From the NCBI RefSeq assembly GCF_003696345.1, contig NZ_RFLX01000010.1, forward strand, positions 115,823 through 179,822: a stretch of DNA of 64,000 nucleotides, written 5' to 3'. This DNA is from Teichococcus wenyumeiae. GTDB taxonomy: Bacteria; Pseudomonadota; Alphaproteobacteria; Acetobacterales; Acetobacteraceae. The notes under the pieces are model-generated. The model was not told where the DNA came from. It saw nothing but the letters and a program-made list of their open reading frames with translations, and made no database searches. Position 1 is the first letter of the stretch. Each line of letters opens with the position of its first letter. The translations under genes and the position numbers were made by a program. Positions 1 through 9,219 of the stretch are shown here, in pieces.

Positions 1-713
1 CCAGCTACCCCGCCGAATCCCTGGAAGCCGCGCTGGCGGAAGCCCGGGCGGAGCAGCAGGCGATGACGCAGCAGATTTCCGAGGCCGCCACCGAGGCCGC
101 GCGCCTGCGCGCCGAGCGGGACGCGCTGCATGCCGATGACGGCGTGGCCCAGGCGGCACAGGACCAGCAGGCCGCCATGGCCCAGCTTGGCCAGACGCTG
201 GAGGATGCGCTGCTGGCACAGGTGGCCGCCAGCCTGCTGGATGCCGCCATGGGCCAGTTGCAGGAAGCGGGAGACGACGCGCTGCTGCGCCGCATCGGCG
301 CCGTTTTCGCGGCGCTGACGGAAGGCGCCTATCCCGCCGTGCAGTCGCGCGAGGATGAGAAGGGGCTTGCCCATCTGGTCATCCGCCGCCGGGACTTTCC
401 GGAGGAGGATACGGCGGTGGAAGCCCTCTCCGAAGGCACGCGGGACCAGCTCTTCCTGGCGCTGCGGCTGGTGGCGATCGAAGACCAGGTGGCCGGGGGC
501 ACCACCCTGCCCTTCCTGGGCGACGACGTCCTGCAAAGCTTCGACGACGGCCGCGCCGCCGCCGCCTTCCGCACGCTGCTGGACTTCAGCGGGACTACCC
601 AGATCATCCTGCTGAGCCACCACCGGCACCTGGCGGAACTGGCCGCCGCCACCCTGCCGCCCGGCGCGCTGCACCTGCAAAGCCTGGAATCCGCGCTGCC
701 CCTGCCGGCCTGA
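1..713 (+). CDS. YhaN-like AAA/SMC-type ATPase, C-terminal part
   Basis: This is the C-terminal part of a large ABC/SMC-type ATPase; the reading frame is open at the left edge, so the N-terminus lies outside the window. The first roughly 90 residues are alanine- and glutamine-rich and look like the end of a coiled coil. They are followed by the second half of the nucleotide-binding domain: a signature-like LSEGTRDQLFLALRL, a Walker B segment LPFLGDDVLQSFD and an H-loop LLSHHRHL. This arrangement is typical of the YhaN family, related to SbcC and Rad50, which usually sits beside an SbcD-like nuclease (YhaO). The partner would lie upstream and cannot be seen. Family assignment rests on the motifs; a DNA-end processing role is inferred. 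Confidence 0.8.
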   Translation, partial: SYPAESLEAALAEARAEQQAMTQQISEAATEAARLRAERDALHADDGVAQAAQDQQAAMAQLGQTLEDALLAQVAASLLDAAMGQLQEAGDDALLRRIGAVFAALTEGAYPAVQSREDEKGLAHLVIRRRDFPEEDTAVEALSEGTRDQLFLALRLVAIEDQVAGGTTLPFLGDDVLQSFDDGRAAAAFRTLLDFSGTTQIILLSHHRHLAELAAATLPPGALHLQSLESALPLPA

Positions 714-790
714 CTGCCCCTGGGGGCGGAACGTTGCTACATGGCGCCGCCAAGCCACCCCGCGGCGCATCAACACGGAGCCACCACCCC

Positions 791-2122
791 ATGCCATCCT
801 TCTTCCCAAGCTGGCCGCTCTCCCGCGGCGGCGTTGTCGCGCCCGATGAGCGCCTGCCCTGGGGCACCACGGGGGTCATGGGGGTGCAGCACCTGGTGGC
901 CATGTCGGGCTCCACCATCCTCGGCCCGCTGCTGATGGGCTTCGACCCCAACCTGGCCATCCTGTTCTCCGGCATCGGCACGCTGGTCTTCTTTCTGCTG
1001 ACCGGCGGGCGGGTGCCGAGCTATCTCGGCTCCTCCTTCTCCTTCATCGCGGTGGTCATCGCCGTCACCGGCTATGCCGGGTCAGGGGCCAACCCCAATA
1101 TCGGGCCGGCGCTGGGCGGCATCATCGCCTGCGGCGCGCTCTACGCCGCCATCGGCGTGCTGGTGATGTTCACCGGCTCCGGCTGGATCGAGCGGCTGAT
1201 GCCGCCGGCGGTTACCGGCGCGGTGGGCGCCTCCATCGGCCTCAACCTCGCCCCCGTGGCGGTGCGCGGCATCGAGGGCACCGGGCCGCATCTGCTGGTG
1301 GCGCTGGGTACCCTGCTGGCGACGGCGCTGATCGCGGTCTATGCGCCGCTGCGCATCCGCCGCGTCTCCATCCTGGTGGGCATCGCGGCGGGCTATTTCA
1401 TCTATCTGCTGCTGGGCAATGGCTTCGGGCTGCTGCCGCCGATCTCCTTCGTGGAAATCTCGGCCGCGCCCTGGCTTGGCCTGCCGCAGTTCCATACGCC
1501 GACCTTCGAGACCGGCGCGATGCTGCTGATCGCCCCCGTCGCCTTCATCCTGGTCGCGGAGAACCTCGGCCACATCAAGGCCATCGGCGCCATGACGGGC
1601 CGCAACCTCGACCCCTATGTGGGGCGCGGCTTCCTGGGCGATGGCATCGCCACCATGATCTCGGGCGCCGGCGGCGGCACCGGCGTCACCACCTATGTCG
1701 AGAACATGGGCGTGATGGCCGTCACGCGCGTCTATTCCACGCTGATCTTCGTGGTGGCGGCGGTGGCCGCCATCGCGCTGGGCTTCTCGCCCAAGTTCGG
1801 CGCGTTGCTGCGCACCATCCCCGGCCCGGTGCTGGGCGGGCTGGCCGTGGTGGTCTTCGGGCTGATCGCCTCGGCCATGATCCGGCTCTGGGTCGATAAC
1901 CGCGTGGACTTCTCGGACCCGCGCAACCTGCTGACGGTGGGCGTGGCGCTGGTGATGGGCGCGGGCAACTTCTCCGTCACCATCGGCGGCTTCTCCATCG
2001 CGGGCATCGGCACGGCGACGATCGCGGCCATCGGGCTCTACCAGTTGCTCGGCATCGGGCGGCGGGAGCCGGTGGGCGTGGTCTCCGGCCTTTCCGAGAC
2101 CGAGACCCGCCCGCCGCACTGA
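791..2122 (+). CDS. NCS2-family uracil/xanthine permease
   Basis: This integral membrane protein imports a nucleobase, probably uracil, by proton symport. The sequence has about 12-14 hydrophobic segments, the QHLVAMSGS motif near the N-terminus, and the family signature AENLGHIKAIGAMTGRNLDP followed by a Gly-rich loop and TTYVENMGVMAVTRVYS, which is closest to uracil permeases (UraA, RutG, PyrP). I chose the ATG at 791 because a GGAG lies about 10 bases upstream and the conserved part starts soon after; an upstream in-frame ATG at 734 would add a non-conserved 19-residue leader. It stands alone on this strand and ends in a strong hairpin. It could feed the rutABCD genes some 40 kb away, but substrate specificity is not proven by sequence. 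Confidence 0.88.
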   Translation: MPSFFPSWPLSRGGVVAPDERLPWGTTGVMGVQHLVAMSGSTILGPLLMGFDPNLAILFSGIGTLVFFLLTGGRVPSYLGSSFSFIAVVIAVTGYAGSGANPNIGPALGGIIACGALYAAIGVLVMFTGSGWIERLMPPAVTGAVGASIGLNLAPVAVRGIEGTGPHLLVALGTLLATALIAVYAPLRIRRVSILVGIAAGYFIYLLLGNGFGLLPPISFVEISAAPWLGLPQFHTPTFETGAMLLIAPVAFILVAENLGHIKAIGAMTGRNLDPYVGRGFLGDGIATMISGAGGGTGVTTYVENMGVMAVTRVYSTLIFVVAAVAAIALGFSPKFGALLRTIPGPVLGGLAVVVFGLIASAMIRLWVDNRVDFSDPRNLLTVGVALVMGAGNFSVTIGGFSIAGIGTATIAAIGLYQLLGIGRREPVGVVSGLSETETRPPH

Positions 2123-2137
2123 GCGGGCCGCTGGCCG

Positions 2138-2164
2138 GGGCGCATCCCGCTATGGGATGCGCCC
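2138..2164. terminator. Bidirectional hairpin terminator between converging genes
   Basis: A perfect 11-bp inverted repeat (GGGCGCATCCC and its complement) with a 5-base loop fills the space between the uracil permease stop and the stop codon of the ABC permease on the other strand. It ends on the base next to the latter's stop. There is no strong U-tract, which is common in GC-rich genomes. It is likely to stop transcription in both directions. Confidence 0.7.
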
Positions 2165-3046
2165 TCAGCGCAGCGTCGGGTCCAGCCGGTCCCGCAGCCA
2201 GTCGCCCAGCATCGAGACCGCCAGCGTCGTCAGCACGATGACGACCGAAGGCGCCAGCAGGATCCAGGGCGCGCGCGTCAGGTATTCCCGCCCATAGCCG
2301 ACCATGTTGCCCAGCGAGGTGCCCGGCGGCTGCACGCCCAGGCCCAGGAAGGACAGCCCGCTTTCTAGCAGGATTATTTCCGGGAAGGCCAACGTCATTG
2401 AGACGATCAGGGTGGAAGCGATATTCGGCAGCACATGCCGCCCATAGACCCGCCAGGGCGAGGCGCCGAGCTGTTGCACCGCCGCCGCATAGCCCTGCGC
2501 GGCGGCACTGATGGCCAGGCCGCGCGCGATGCGGGCATAGCGTTCCCAGCCATTGAGGCCGAGCAGGCAGACAAACAGCAGCAGCGAATTGCCGAAGAAG
2601 GCCAGCACCGCCAGCGCCAGGATCAGGAAGGGCATGGCGGCCTGGAAATCCACCAGCGCCATCACCGCCTGTTCCACGAAGCCGCGGAAATGCGCGGCCA
2701 GGAAGCCGAGCGTCACGCCCAGCACCGCCGAGATCACCGTGGCGCCGAAGGCGATCAGCAGCGACATGCGGATGGAGACGATCAGCCGGCTCAGCACATC
2801 GCGCCCAAGTTCGTCGGTGCCCAGCGGATGCGACCAGGGCCCGCCCATGAAGACCGGCACCGCCAGGCGGTTGCGCAGGTCCATGGCGGTATAGGCGTAG
2901 GGATTGATCCAGTCCGCCGCCAGGGCAACGAAGAGCATCAGACCCACCCAGCCCAGCGCCAGGATGATGGCCAGCGGCACCCTGGCGCGCTTGCGCTTCG
3001 GCGCGGCGACGGCGGGCGCGGCGGCCTCGATGGTGATATCGGACAT
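2165..3046 (-). CDS. Opp/Dpp-type ABC transporter permease (DppC-like)
   Basis: This is the second permease subunit of a peptide/nickel-type ABC importer. The 293-residue protein has a cytoplasmic N-terminus with a basic KRKRAR patch, a first membrane segment near residues 25-45, then the DppC-family block HPLGTDELGRDVLSRL and a BPD-transport inner-membrane domain with an EAA-like loop (about residues 160-230). The start codon overlaps the stop of the upstream permease by one base, so the two are translationally coupled. It is the last gene of the five-gene uptake operon that starts near 9121 or 7586. Substrate is not evident; the neighbouring sulfatase-fold enzyme hints at phosphonate or phosphate esters. 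Confidence 0.92.
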   Translation of the reverse strand: MSDITIEAAAPAVAAPKRKRARVPLAIILALGWVGLMLFVALAADWINPYAYTAMDLRNRLAVPVFMGGPWSHPLGTDELGRDVLSRLIVSIRMSLLIAFGATVISAVLGVTLGFLAAHFRGFVEQAVMALVDFQAAMPFLILALAVLAFFGNSLLLFVCLLGLNGWERYARIARGLAISAAAQGYAAAVQQLGASPWRVYGRHVLPNIASTLIVSMTLAFPEIILLESGLSFLGLGVQPPGTSLGNMVGYGREYLTRAPWILLAPSVVIVLTTLAVSMLGDWLRDRLDPTLR

Positions 3047-3975
3047 CAGGCTTTCCCCGCCGAGATGCGAAGGCGCGGGTCGAGCACGCCGTAGAGCAGA
3101 TCAACCAGCAGGTTGGCGGTGACCATGGTGGCGGCCACCAGCAGCAGGATGCATTGCACCACCGCGAGGTCGCGGTTGGCCACGGCCACCACCAGCAGGC
3201 GCCCGACGCCGGGCCAGGAGAAGACGCTCTCCACCACCACCGCGCCCGCCAGCAGAGAGCCCACCATGAAGCCGACGATGGTGACGGTGGGGATGGCGGC
3301 ATTCGGCAGCGCGTGCCGGCGCACCGCGACATGCCAGGGCACGCCCTTGGCCAGCGCGGTACGCATATAGGGCTGCCCCAGCACTTCCAGCATGGCGGAA
3401 CGGGTGAAGCGCGCCAGCACGGCGGCACCGCCCATGCCCAGGGTGATGACCGGCAGCACCGCATGCCGCCAGCTTTCCTGCCCGCCAGACGGCAGCCAAC
3501 CCAGTTGCACCGCAAACAGCAGCACCAGCAGCAGGCCAAGCACGAAGGAGGGCACGGTGAAGCCCGCCACGGCCAGGAACATCACGGCGCGGTCGATCCA
3601 GGAATTGCGGTGCAGCGCCGCCTGCACGCCGGCCGGGATGCCGAGGCCGACCTTGATCAGCAGCGCAGGGATGGTCAGCGCCAGGGTGGCGGGCACACGC
3701 TCCGCCACCAGGTCGATGGCGCTGCGGCCGTCGCGCATGGATTGGCCGAGGTCGCCATGCAGGATGGCGCCGAAATAGCGCAGGTATTGCACCCAGAGCG
3801 GATCATCCAGCCCCCAGGCGCGGCGGAAGGCGGCGATGGCTTCCGGCGGCGCGTCGGCGGACATGATCAGCAACGCCGGGTCGCCGGACAGGCGAAGCAC
3901 CACGAAGGCGAAGGTGACGACCAGCACCAGCGTCAGCAGCGCGCGCGCCAGGCGGGTGCCAAGGAAACGCAGCAT
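3046..3975 (-). CDS. Opp/Dpp-type ABC transporter permease (DppB-like)
   Basis: This is the first permease subunit of the peptide-type ABC importer. I chose the ATG at 3975, giving MLRFLGTRLARALLTL, because DppB proteins start in this way directly with the first membrane helix and because it leaves only one base after the stop of the ATPase gene. An upstream in-frame start would run into that ATPase gene. Residues 60-110 carry the periplasmic loop with GLDDPLWVQYLRYFGAILHG typical of DppB, and about six membrane segments follow. It overlaps the DppC-like gene by one base. The subunit pairs with the DppC-like protein to form the channel. Confidence 0.92.
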   Translation of the reverse strand: MLRFLGTRLARALLTLVLVVTFAFVVLRLSGDPALLIMSADAPPEAIAAFRRAWGLDDPLWVQYLRYFGAILHGDLGQSMRDGRSAIDLVAERVPATLALTIPALLIKVGLGIPAGVQAALHRNSWIDRAVMFLAVAGFTVPSFVLGLLLVLLFAVQLGWLPSGGQESWRHAVLPVITLGMGGAAVLARFTRSAMLEVLGQPYMRTALAKGVPWHVAVRRHALPNAAIPTVTIVGFMVGSLLAGAVVVESVFSWPGVGRLLVVAVANRDLAVVQCILLLVAATMVTANLLVDLLYGVLDPRLRISAGKA

Positions 3976-3976
3976 G

Positions 3977-4957
3977 TCAGGCAGCCTTTCGCATCGGCGC
4001 GACATCGCCCTGGGCGACGTGGCAGGCGACCATGCGGCCATCGCCGGGGCGCGGCTTCAGCGCCGGCGCCTGTTGCGCGCAGAGCGGCACGGCCAGCGGG
4101 CAACGCGGGTGGAAGGCGCAGCCGGAAGGCCGCGCGGCGGGGTTGGGCGGGTCGCCCTGCAGCACGATGCGGTTGCCGCGCCGGGAGGGGTCGGGAATGG
4201 CGGAAACCAGCGCCTGGGCATAGGGATGCGCGGGCTCGTGCAGCACGGCGTCCGGCTCCCCTTCCTCGACGATGCGGCCGAGATACATGACGGCGACGCG
4301 GTGGCTCATCTGCCGCACGGCGCGCAGATCGTGGCTGATGAACAGCAGGGCGATGCCGCGCTGCTGCTGCAAATCCACCAGCAGGTTCATCACCTGCGCC
4401 TGGATGGACACATCCAGCGCGCTGATCGGCTCATCACAGACCAGCAGCACCGGGTCGGTGGCCAGGGCGCGGGCCAGCACGGAGCGCTGCCGCTGGCCGC
4501 CGGAGAGTTCGTGCGGATAACGCTCCGCCTGGTCCGGTCGCAAACCGACCTGGCGCAGCAGGGCGTGCACCCGGGCATCGTCGGCCGGAAGGCCATGGAT
4601 CTGCAACGGCTCGGCCACCTGGGCGCCGATGGTCAGGCGGCGGTCCAGCGCACCAAGCGGGTCCTGGTAGACCATCTGCATCCGCGCGCGCTGGCGGCGC
4701 CAGGGCAGGCTGCCGGGGGGCGGCATCGGCGCGCCCTCGAACTGCACGTCGCCCTCATCCGGCGCTTCCAGGCCCAGCACCATGCGGCCGGTGGTGGATT
4801 TGCCGCAGCCGGATTCACCGACCAGTCCCAGCGTCTTGCCGGCCTCCAGCCGCAGCGTCACGCCATCCACGGCGCGCACCTCGACCGGGCGGCCCAGCAT
4901 GCCCCGCCGCATGGAGTAGCGGCGCACCAGGTCGCGGGCTTCCAACAAGGGCGTCAT
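3977..4957 (-). CDS. Oligopeptide-type ABC transporter ATP-binding protein (OppF/DppF-like)
   Basis: This is the second ATPase subunit of the importer. It has Walker [10 protein letters not shown], signature LSGGQRQR, Walker B VLLVCDEP and an H-loop LLFISHD, and ends in the oligopeptide-type C-terminal zinc/cysteine-containing region (CAFHPRCPLA). The ATG at 4957 overlaps the stop of the OppD-like gene as ATGA; a longer version would start inside that gene and has no family support. The C-terminal oligo_HPY extension is the usual mark of Opp/Dpp ATPases as opposed to other ABC families. It acts at the cytoplasmic face of the two permeases encoded directly downstream. Confidence 0.92.
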   Translation of the reverse strand: MTPLLEARDLVRRYSMRRGMLGRPVEVRAVDGVTLRLEAGKTLGLVGESGCGKSTTGRMVLGLEAPDEGDVQFEGAPMPPPGSLPWRRQRARMQMVYQDPLGALDRRLTIGAQVAEPLQIHGLPADDARVHALLRQVGLRPDQAERYPHELSGGQRQRSVLARALATDPVLLVCDEPISALDVSIQAQVMNLLVDLQQQRGIALLFISHDLRAVRQMSHRVAVMYLGRIVEEGEPDAVLHEPAHPYAQALVSAIPDPSRRGNRIVLQGDPPNPAARPSGCAFHPRCPLAVPLCAQQAPALKPRPGDGRMVACHVAQGDVAPMRKAA

Positions 4958-5952
4958 GCGGGCAGCAGCTCCGGCGAGAGGGGCGCGCGGGCGGAAGCCG
5001 CGCCGGGGCGGATGCAGGCGGCGCAATGGCCAGGCGTGACCGCCACCAGCGGCGGCGGCGCGGCATCGCAGGCGGCGACATGGCGCGGGCAGCGCGGGGC
5101 GAAGGCGCAGCCGGGCGGCATGGCCCAGGGCTCCGGCACCGAGCCTGGGATGGCGGCCAGCGGGCGGCGTGGCCCGTGGATCGGCGGCAGCGCGGCCATC
5201 AGGCCCTGGGCATAGGGATGGGAGGGCGCCGCGAAGAGCCGCTCCGTCCGCGTTTCCTCGACGATGCGGCCGGCATACATGACGCAGACCCGCTCGCAGG
5301 TCTCGGCGATGACGCCAAGGTCGTGCGAGATCAGCACCAGGGCCATGCCGGTATCCCGCCGGATCTCAGCCAGCAGCGTCAGGATCTGCGCCTGGATGGT
5401 GACATCCAGCGCCGTGGTGGGCTCATCCGCCACCAGCAGCTCGGGCTGGCCGGCCAGGGCGATGGCGATCATCACCCGCTGGTTCTGCCCGCCCGAGAGT
5501 TCATGCGGATAGGCATCCAGCCGCCGGAGCGCATCGGGCATGCCGACCTGCTCCAGCAGCCGCCGCGCTTCCTCCCGCGCCGCGGCGCCGGAGAGGCCAC
5601 GATGCAGTTGCAGCGCCTCGGTGATCTGGCGGCCGATGCGGTGCACCGGGTTCAGGCTGCTGGCGGGGTCCTGGAAGATCATGGCGACACGGCCGCCGCG
5701 CACGCGGTCCAGCGTGGCGGGCGGGGCGTGCAGGATCTCCTGCCCCGCCAGTTGCACGCTGCCGGTGACGCGGGCCTTGCGCGGCAGCAGCCCCAGCGCC
5801 GCCAGCCAGGTGACGGACTTGCCGCAGCCGCTCTCCCCCACCAGCCCGAGTGATTCACCCTTGCCGATGGAGAGCGAGACGCCGCGCAAGGCCGGCGTCC
5901 CGTCGAAAGCGACGGCGAGGTCGCGGATCTCGACCAGCGCGGCGCCGGCCAT
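4954..5952 (-). CDS. Oligopeptide-type ABC transporter ATP-binding protein (OppD/DppD-like)
   Basis: This is the first ATPase subunit of the importer. Motifs are Walker A GESGCGKS, signature LSGGQNQR, Walker B LLVADEPT and H-loop VLISHD, followed by the C-terminal region [18 protein letters not shown] chose the ATG at 5952, which begins [16 protein letters not shown] and leaves two bases after the binding-protein stop; the frame stays open much further upstream, but that stretch lies antisense-frame within the binding-protein gene. It overlaps the next ATPase by four bases. Together the two ATPases form the heterodimeric motor of the system. Confidence 0.92.
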   Translation of the reverse strand: MAGAALVEIRDLAVAFDGTPALRGVSLSIGKGESLGLVGESGCGKSVTWLAALGLLPRKARVTGSVQLAGQEILHAPPATLDRVRGGRVAMIFQDPASSLNPVHRIGRQITEALQLHRGLSGAAAREEARRLLEQVGMPDALRRLDAYPHELSGGQNQRVMIAIALAGQPELLVADEPTTALDVTIQAQILTLLAEIRRDTGMALVLISHDLGVIAETCERVCVMYAGRIVEETRTERLFAAPSHPYAQGLMAALPPIHGPRRPLAAIPGSVPEPWAMPPGCAFAPRCPRHVAACDAAPPPLVAVTPGHCAACIRPGAASARAPLSPELLPA

Positions 5953-5954
5953 GC

Positions 5955-7586
5955 TCAGCCGCCCCAGTTGTTGGCGCGGAATTCCATCGCGAAGGCGGGC
6001 GCGGCCTTCCACTTGATGTCGCGCCGCTTGGCGGTGAAGGTCGCGTTCTGGTGCAGCACCTGATACACGGGGTCCTCGCGCTCGCAGATCTCCAGCATGC
6101 GGCGGAAGGCCTGCTTGCGCTGGGCGTGGTCGGTGCTGGTTTCCAGCACCACCGCCATGCGGTTGCTTTCCTCGTTGCTCCAGAGCCCGACCTGCTGCAC
6201 CTGCCCATTGGCGCCGAACTGATTGACGATGCAGGAGACAGGATCGTTGAAGGGCGCGCTGGCCGACCAGTCGTAGACGCCGCGCTCGCCATTGCGGTCG
6301 AGGATCTGCGTCCAGTTCTCCTTCATCTCGATCTGGACGTTCAGGCCCACGGCCTTCCACATCTCCACCAGCACCTGCGCCGTCGGCGTCTGGTTGGTGT
6401 AGTAGTTGTTCAGCAGGCGGTAGGGGATCGGGTCGCCCTTGTAGCCGGCCTGCTTCAGCAGGTTCTGCGCTTCCTTCGGGTCATACTTCGGCGCGGCCCA
6501 GTCGGCGACCATCATATCGCCGTAGTAGTCCCACTGAAGGCCCTTCGGCACCAAGGTGCGGCCGGCCCAGAGGCTCTCCACGATCGCCTGCCGGTCGAGG
6601 GCATGGGTCATGGCGCGGCGCACCCGCGCATCCCTCAGCACCGCGTGGCTCTGGTTGAAGACGCTGATGCGGTGGTTCAGGATCGTGCCGCCCTGTACCT
6701 CGTATTTCGCGTCACCCTCGATGGCGCCGATCTGGTCGGGCGGGATGTCGCAGGCGAATTGCACTTCGCCGGAGCGCAGCATGTTGATGCGCGCCGGCAC
6801 TTCCGGCACCTCGATGAAGCGGATGCGCTTCAGCGGCGGGCGGCCGCCCCAGTATTCGTCATGCGCTTCCAGCACCAGAAGTTGGTCCGGGCGGAATTCC
6901 ACTACCTTGTAGGGGCCGGTGGTGACGGGCTTGCGCGCCCAATCGAACCAGGTCTCGGCTTCGGTGAAGGCGCGGCGGCTGATGATCTCGCTGCCATAGC
7001 GCGCGAGGCGGCCTTCCAGCGTCACGTCCGGCGTCGCGTTGTGGAAGCGCACCGTGTACTTGTCCACGACCTCCACCCGCGCCAGCGCCGGCCAGGAGCG
7101 GCGGGCGACGGCGGGTATCTCCGGCGGCAGTTCCCGCCCGGCGCGGGTGGGAATGCCATCGCCCCGCACGGGAATGGTGCGGCCCTGGGCCGTGGCCGGC
7201 GTGTCCCCGAACATGCGGCCGGAACCGAAGGAGAAGGCGACGTCCTCGGCCGTCATCTCATCGCCATTGTGGAACTTCACGCCCTCGCGCAGCTTCAGCT
7301 CGATGACGCTGTCGCTAACGCGCTTCCATTCGGTGGATAGCAGCGGGATGGATTTCAACTCATCCAGCCAGGCGCGGCCGATCAGCCCTTCCCAGAGCGA
7401 GGAAAAGAAGATCCGCTCGCCCACATTGGACTGTTCGCGCAGCACTTCCAGGGTGTTGGAGTTGCTGATCTTCTGCACGGCGATGCTGATGGTGGGCCGG
7501 TTGTCGGCCTGCGCGATGGCGAAGCGCGGCAGCAGGGCCGCGCCGGCACCGGCGCCCAGCAGCGCGCGGCGGGACAGGTTCATCAT
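5955..7586 (-). CDS. ABC transporter substrate-binding protein, family 5 (peptide/nickel type)
   Basis: This is the periplasmic solute receptor of the importer. Residues 1-25 form a Tat-like signal (SRRALLGAG, hydrophobic core, AIA|Q). The mature part is a type-II family-5 binding fold, with LREGVKFHNGDEMTAEDVAFSF and later the Tat/Opp-type YNPEKAK-like segment KYDPKEAQNLLKQAGYKGD. Two adjacent ATGs occur at 7586 and 7583; the first overlaps the sulfatase stop as ATGA, and a GAGGAGAG ribosome site lies just upstream. At 543 residues it is of normal length. It is encoded between the hydrolase and its transporter subunits, which suggests that it captures the hydrolase's substrate or product. 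Confidence 0.92.
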   Translation of the reverse strand: MMNLSRRALLGAGAGAALLPRFAIAQADNRPTISIAVQKISNSNTLEVLREQSNVGERIFFSSLWEGLIGRAWLDELKSIPLLSTEWKRVSDSVIELKLREGVKFHNGDEMTAEDVAFSFGSGRMFGDTPATAQGRTIPVRGDGIPTRAGRELPPEIPAVARRSWPALARVEVVDKYTVRFHNATPDVTLEGRLARYGSEIISRRAFTEAETWFDWARKPVTTGPYKVVEFRPDQLLVLEAHDEYWGGRPPLKRIRFIEVPEVPARINMLRSGEVQFACDIPPDQIGAIEGDAKYEVQGGTILNHRISVFNQSHAVLRDARVRRAMTHALDRQAIVESLWAGRTLVPKGLQWDYYGDMMVADWAAPKYDPKEAQNLLKQAGYKGDPIPYRLLNNYYTNQTPTAQVLVEMWKAVGLNVQIEMKENWTQILDRNGERGVYDWSASAPFNDPVSCIVNQFGANGQVQQVGLWSNEESNRMAVVLETSTDHAQRKQAFRRMLEICEREDPVYQVLHQNATFTAKRRDIKWKAAPAFAMEFRANNWGG

Positions 7587-9121
7587 GGCTGTCTCTCCTC
7601 AAGGCCTTGTGGCGTGGAGCGGAAATGGGTCAGCGTGCGCTCCGCGTGCTTCATACGGTGTGACAGGGCACGCTGCGCGTAGCGGGCGACGATCTCGGCA
7701 TAGGCCGGGTCTTCCGCCAGGTTTTGAAGCTGCGCCGGGTCTGCTTCCAGGTTGAAGAGCAGCGGCGGCAGCGCCGCGAAGTGCACGTATTTCCACTGCG
7801 CGTCCTGCACGACGCAGAGCGAGCTGTCGTCCATGCCGAGACCGAGCACGCCTTCCGGCTTGGAATAATGCACGTCGCGGAAATCGTATTCATAGAACAG
7901 GTGCTTCCGCCAATCGTCCGGGGCGCCGTCCCGCACCACCGGCAGCATCGAGCGGCCGTCGCAGGCGCGCGGCGGCGTGCCGCCCAGCCAGTCCAGGATG
8001 GTGGGCAGCACGTCCACGCTTTCGGTGAAGCAATCCTCGATCTGTCCGGCGGAGTCTGGCGCGTCGGGGTCCTTGATGACCAGCGGGATGCGAAAGCTTT
8101 CGTCGTGATAGCCGATCTTGCCGAGCAGGTAATGGTCGCCCAGCTGCTCGCCATGGTCGCTGGTGAAGATCACCAGCGTGTTCTTCCACTGGTCGGTCTC
8201 GTCCAGATAGTCGAAGACCTCACCCAGCGCCTGGTCGACTTCCGAGATCATGCCGGCATAGGTGGCGCGCATCTGCGCCACGGTGGCCTCATCCAGCTCG
8301 GAGGCCGCACCGCCGGCGCCGTGGAAGAAGGAACCCTGGCTGATACCGTTGAGGTAGAAGGAATGCAGCGGGTGCTGCTTGGCTTCCTCCTGCCAGGTCG
8401 GGCCGCGCACCAGCTTCGGCATCTCCGCCGGGTCGTACATGGTGTTGAAGGGCGCTGGCGCGATGAAGGGCGGGTGCGGCCGCCAATAGCCCAGATGCAG
8501 GAACCAGGGCTTCTCGCCCTTGCCCTTCAGGTAGGTCAGGGCGCGCTCGGTGAAATAGGCGGTGTCGGAGAGTTCCGCCGGGATGCGGCTGGGGCGCTGC
8601 GTGGCGCCGGGGACGGAATCCTCGCCTTCCGGCAGCCAGATATCCTCGCGGTTCTCCGGCAGATCGAAACCCTTCTGCGCCAGCCAGCCGAAATAGCCGT
8701 CCATGCTGGGCTCGAAGGCGCCGACGCTGCGGAAGCCTTCCATCAGGTCGCCCAGCAGGGTGAAGCGGAAGTCCTTGTCCGTGGTGCCGCGCGGGTCCGG
8801 CGTGGTGGTGGTGTAGCCGATCAGCGCCGGGTCGTAGCCGATACCCCGCAGCGCCTTGCCTAGGTTCATATGTCGGGAATCCAGCGGCACGGTGTTCTGC
8901 ACCGCGCGGTGGTTCATCAGGTAGAGGCCGGTCAACAGGCTGGCGCGGGCCGGGCCGCAGGGCACGGCGGTGGTGACGTGGTTGCGGAAAGTCACGCCCT
9001 CCCGGCACAGCCGGTCGAGGTTCGGGGTCTTGAGGAAATCCGCGCCAAGCGCGGGCACGAAGTCGGCCCGCCACTGGTCCACCACGATCAGAAGGACATT
9101 ACGTCTTTGCGCCACGCTCAT
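7583..9121 (-). CDS. Sulfatase-superfamily phosphonate monoester hydrolase/arylsulfatase
   Basis: This is a formylglycine-dependent hydrolase of the alkaline phosphatase superfamily. The start RRNVLLIVVDQWRADFVP carries the first metal Asp. CGPARASLLTG (about residues 54-64) is the modification motif in which Cys becomes formylglycine. SDHGEQLGDHYLLGK (about 325-339) carries further metal ligands. Overall it resembles closely what I know of the Rhizobium/Burkholderia phosphonate monoester hydrolases (PMH), which also cleave phosphodiesters and sulfate esters, more than classical choline sulfatases. There is no signal peptide, so it should be cytoplasmic. It is the first gene of the operon and overlaps the binding-protein gene. 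Physiological substrate is unknown; activation would need a formylglycine-generating enzyme not seen in the window. Confidence 0.88.
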   Translation of the reverse strand: MSVAQRRNVLLIVVDQWRADFVPALGADFLKTPNLDRLCREGVTFRNHVTTAVPCGPARASLLTGLYLMNHRAVQNTVPLDSRHMNLGKALRGIGYDPALIGYTTTTPDPRGTTDKDFRFTLLGDLMEGFRSVGAFEPSMDGYFGWLAQKGFDLPENREDIWLPEGEDSVPGATQRPSRIPAELSDTAYFTERALTYLKGKGEKPWFLHLGYWRPHPPFIAPAPFNTMYDPAEMPKLVRGPTWQEEAKQHPLHSFYLNGISQGSFFHGAGGAASELDEATVAQMRATYAGMISEVDQALGEVFDYLDETDQWKNTLVIFTSDHGEQLGDHYLLGKIGYHDESFRIPLVIKDPDAPDSAGQIEDCFTESVDVLPTILDWLGGTPPRACDGRSMLPVVRDGAPDDWRKHLFYEYDFRDVHYSKPEGVLGLGMDDSSLCVVQDAQWKYVHFAALPPLLFNLEADPAQLQNLAEDPAYAEIVARYAQRALSHRMKHAERTLTHFRSTPQGLEERQP

Positions 9122-9219
9122 CCGGCCCTCGCTTGTCTGCTGGCCGATTAGCGGCGCAGCGCGACAGGCGAATGACGGCCGTATGACAGATCCGGGACGT
9201 CAGGCCCGGCGATGCAACC

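Noticed and set aside
1082..2119. A 345-codon antisense frame over the uracil permease
   Set aside because: The product is a His/Arg/Asp/Gln-rich low-complexity chain, a typical shadow of a membrane-protein gene.
3154..5853. Several long rightward frames across the ABC transporter operon
   Set aside because: They run antisense to four strongly conserved transporter genes and contain no family motifs.
9192..9209. CCGGG-N8-CCCGG as terminator after the first SDR gene
   Set aside because: The stem has only five base pairs and could occur by chance in this composition.
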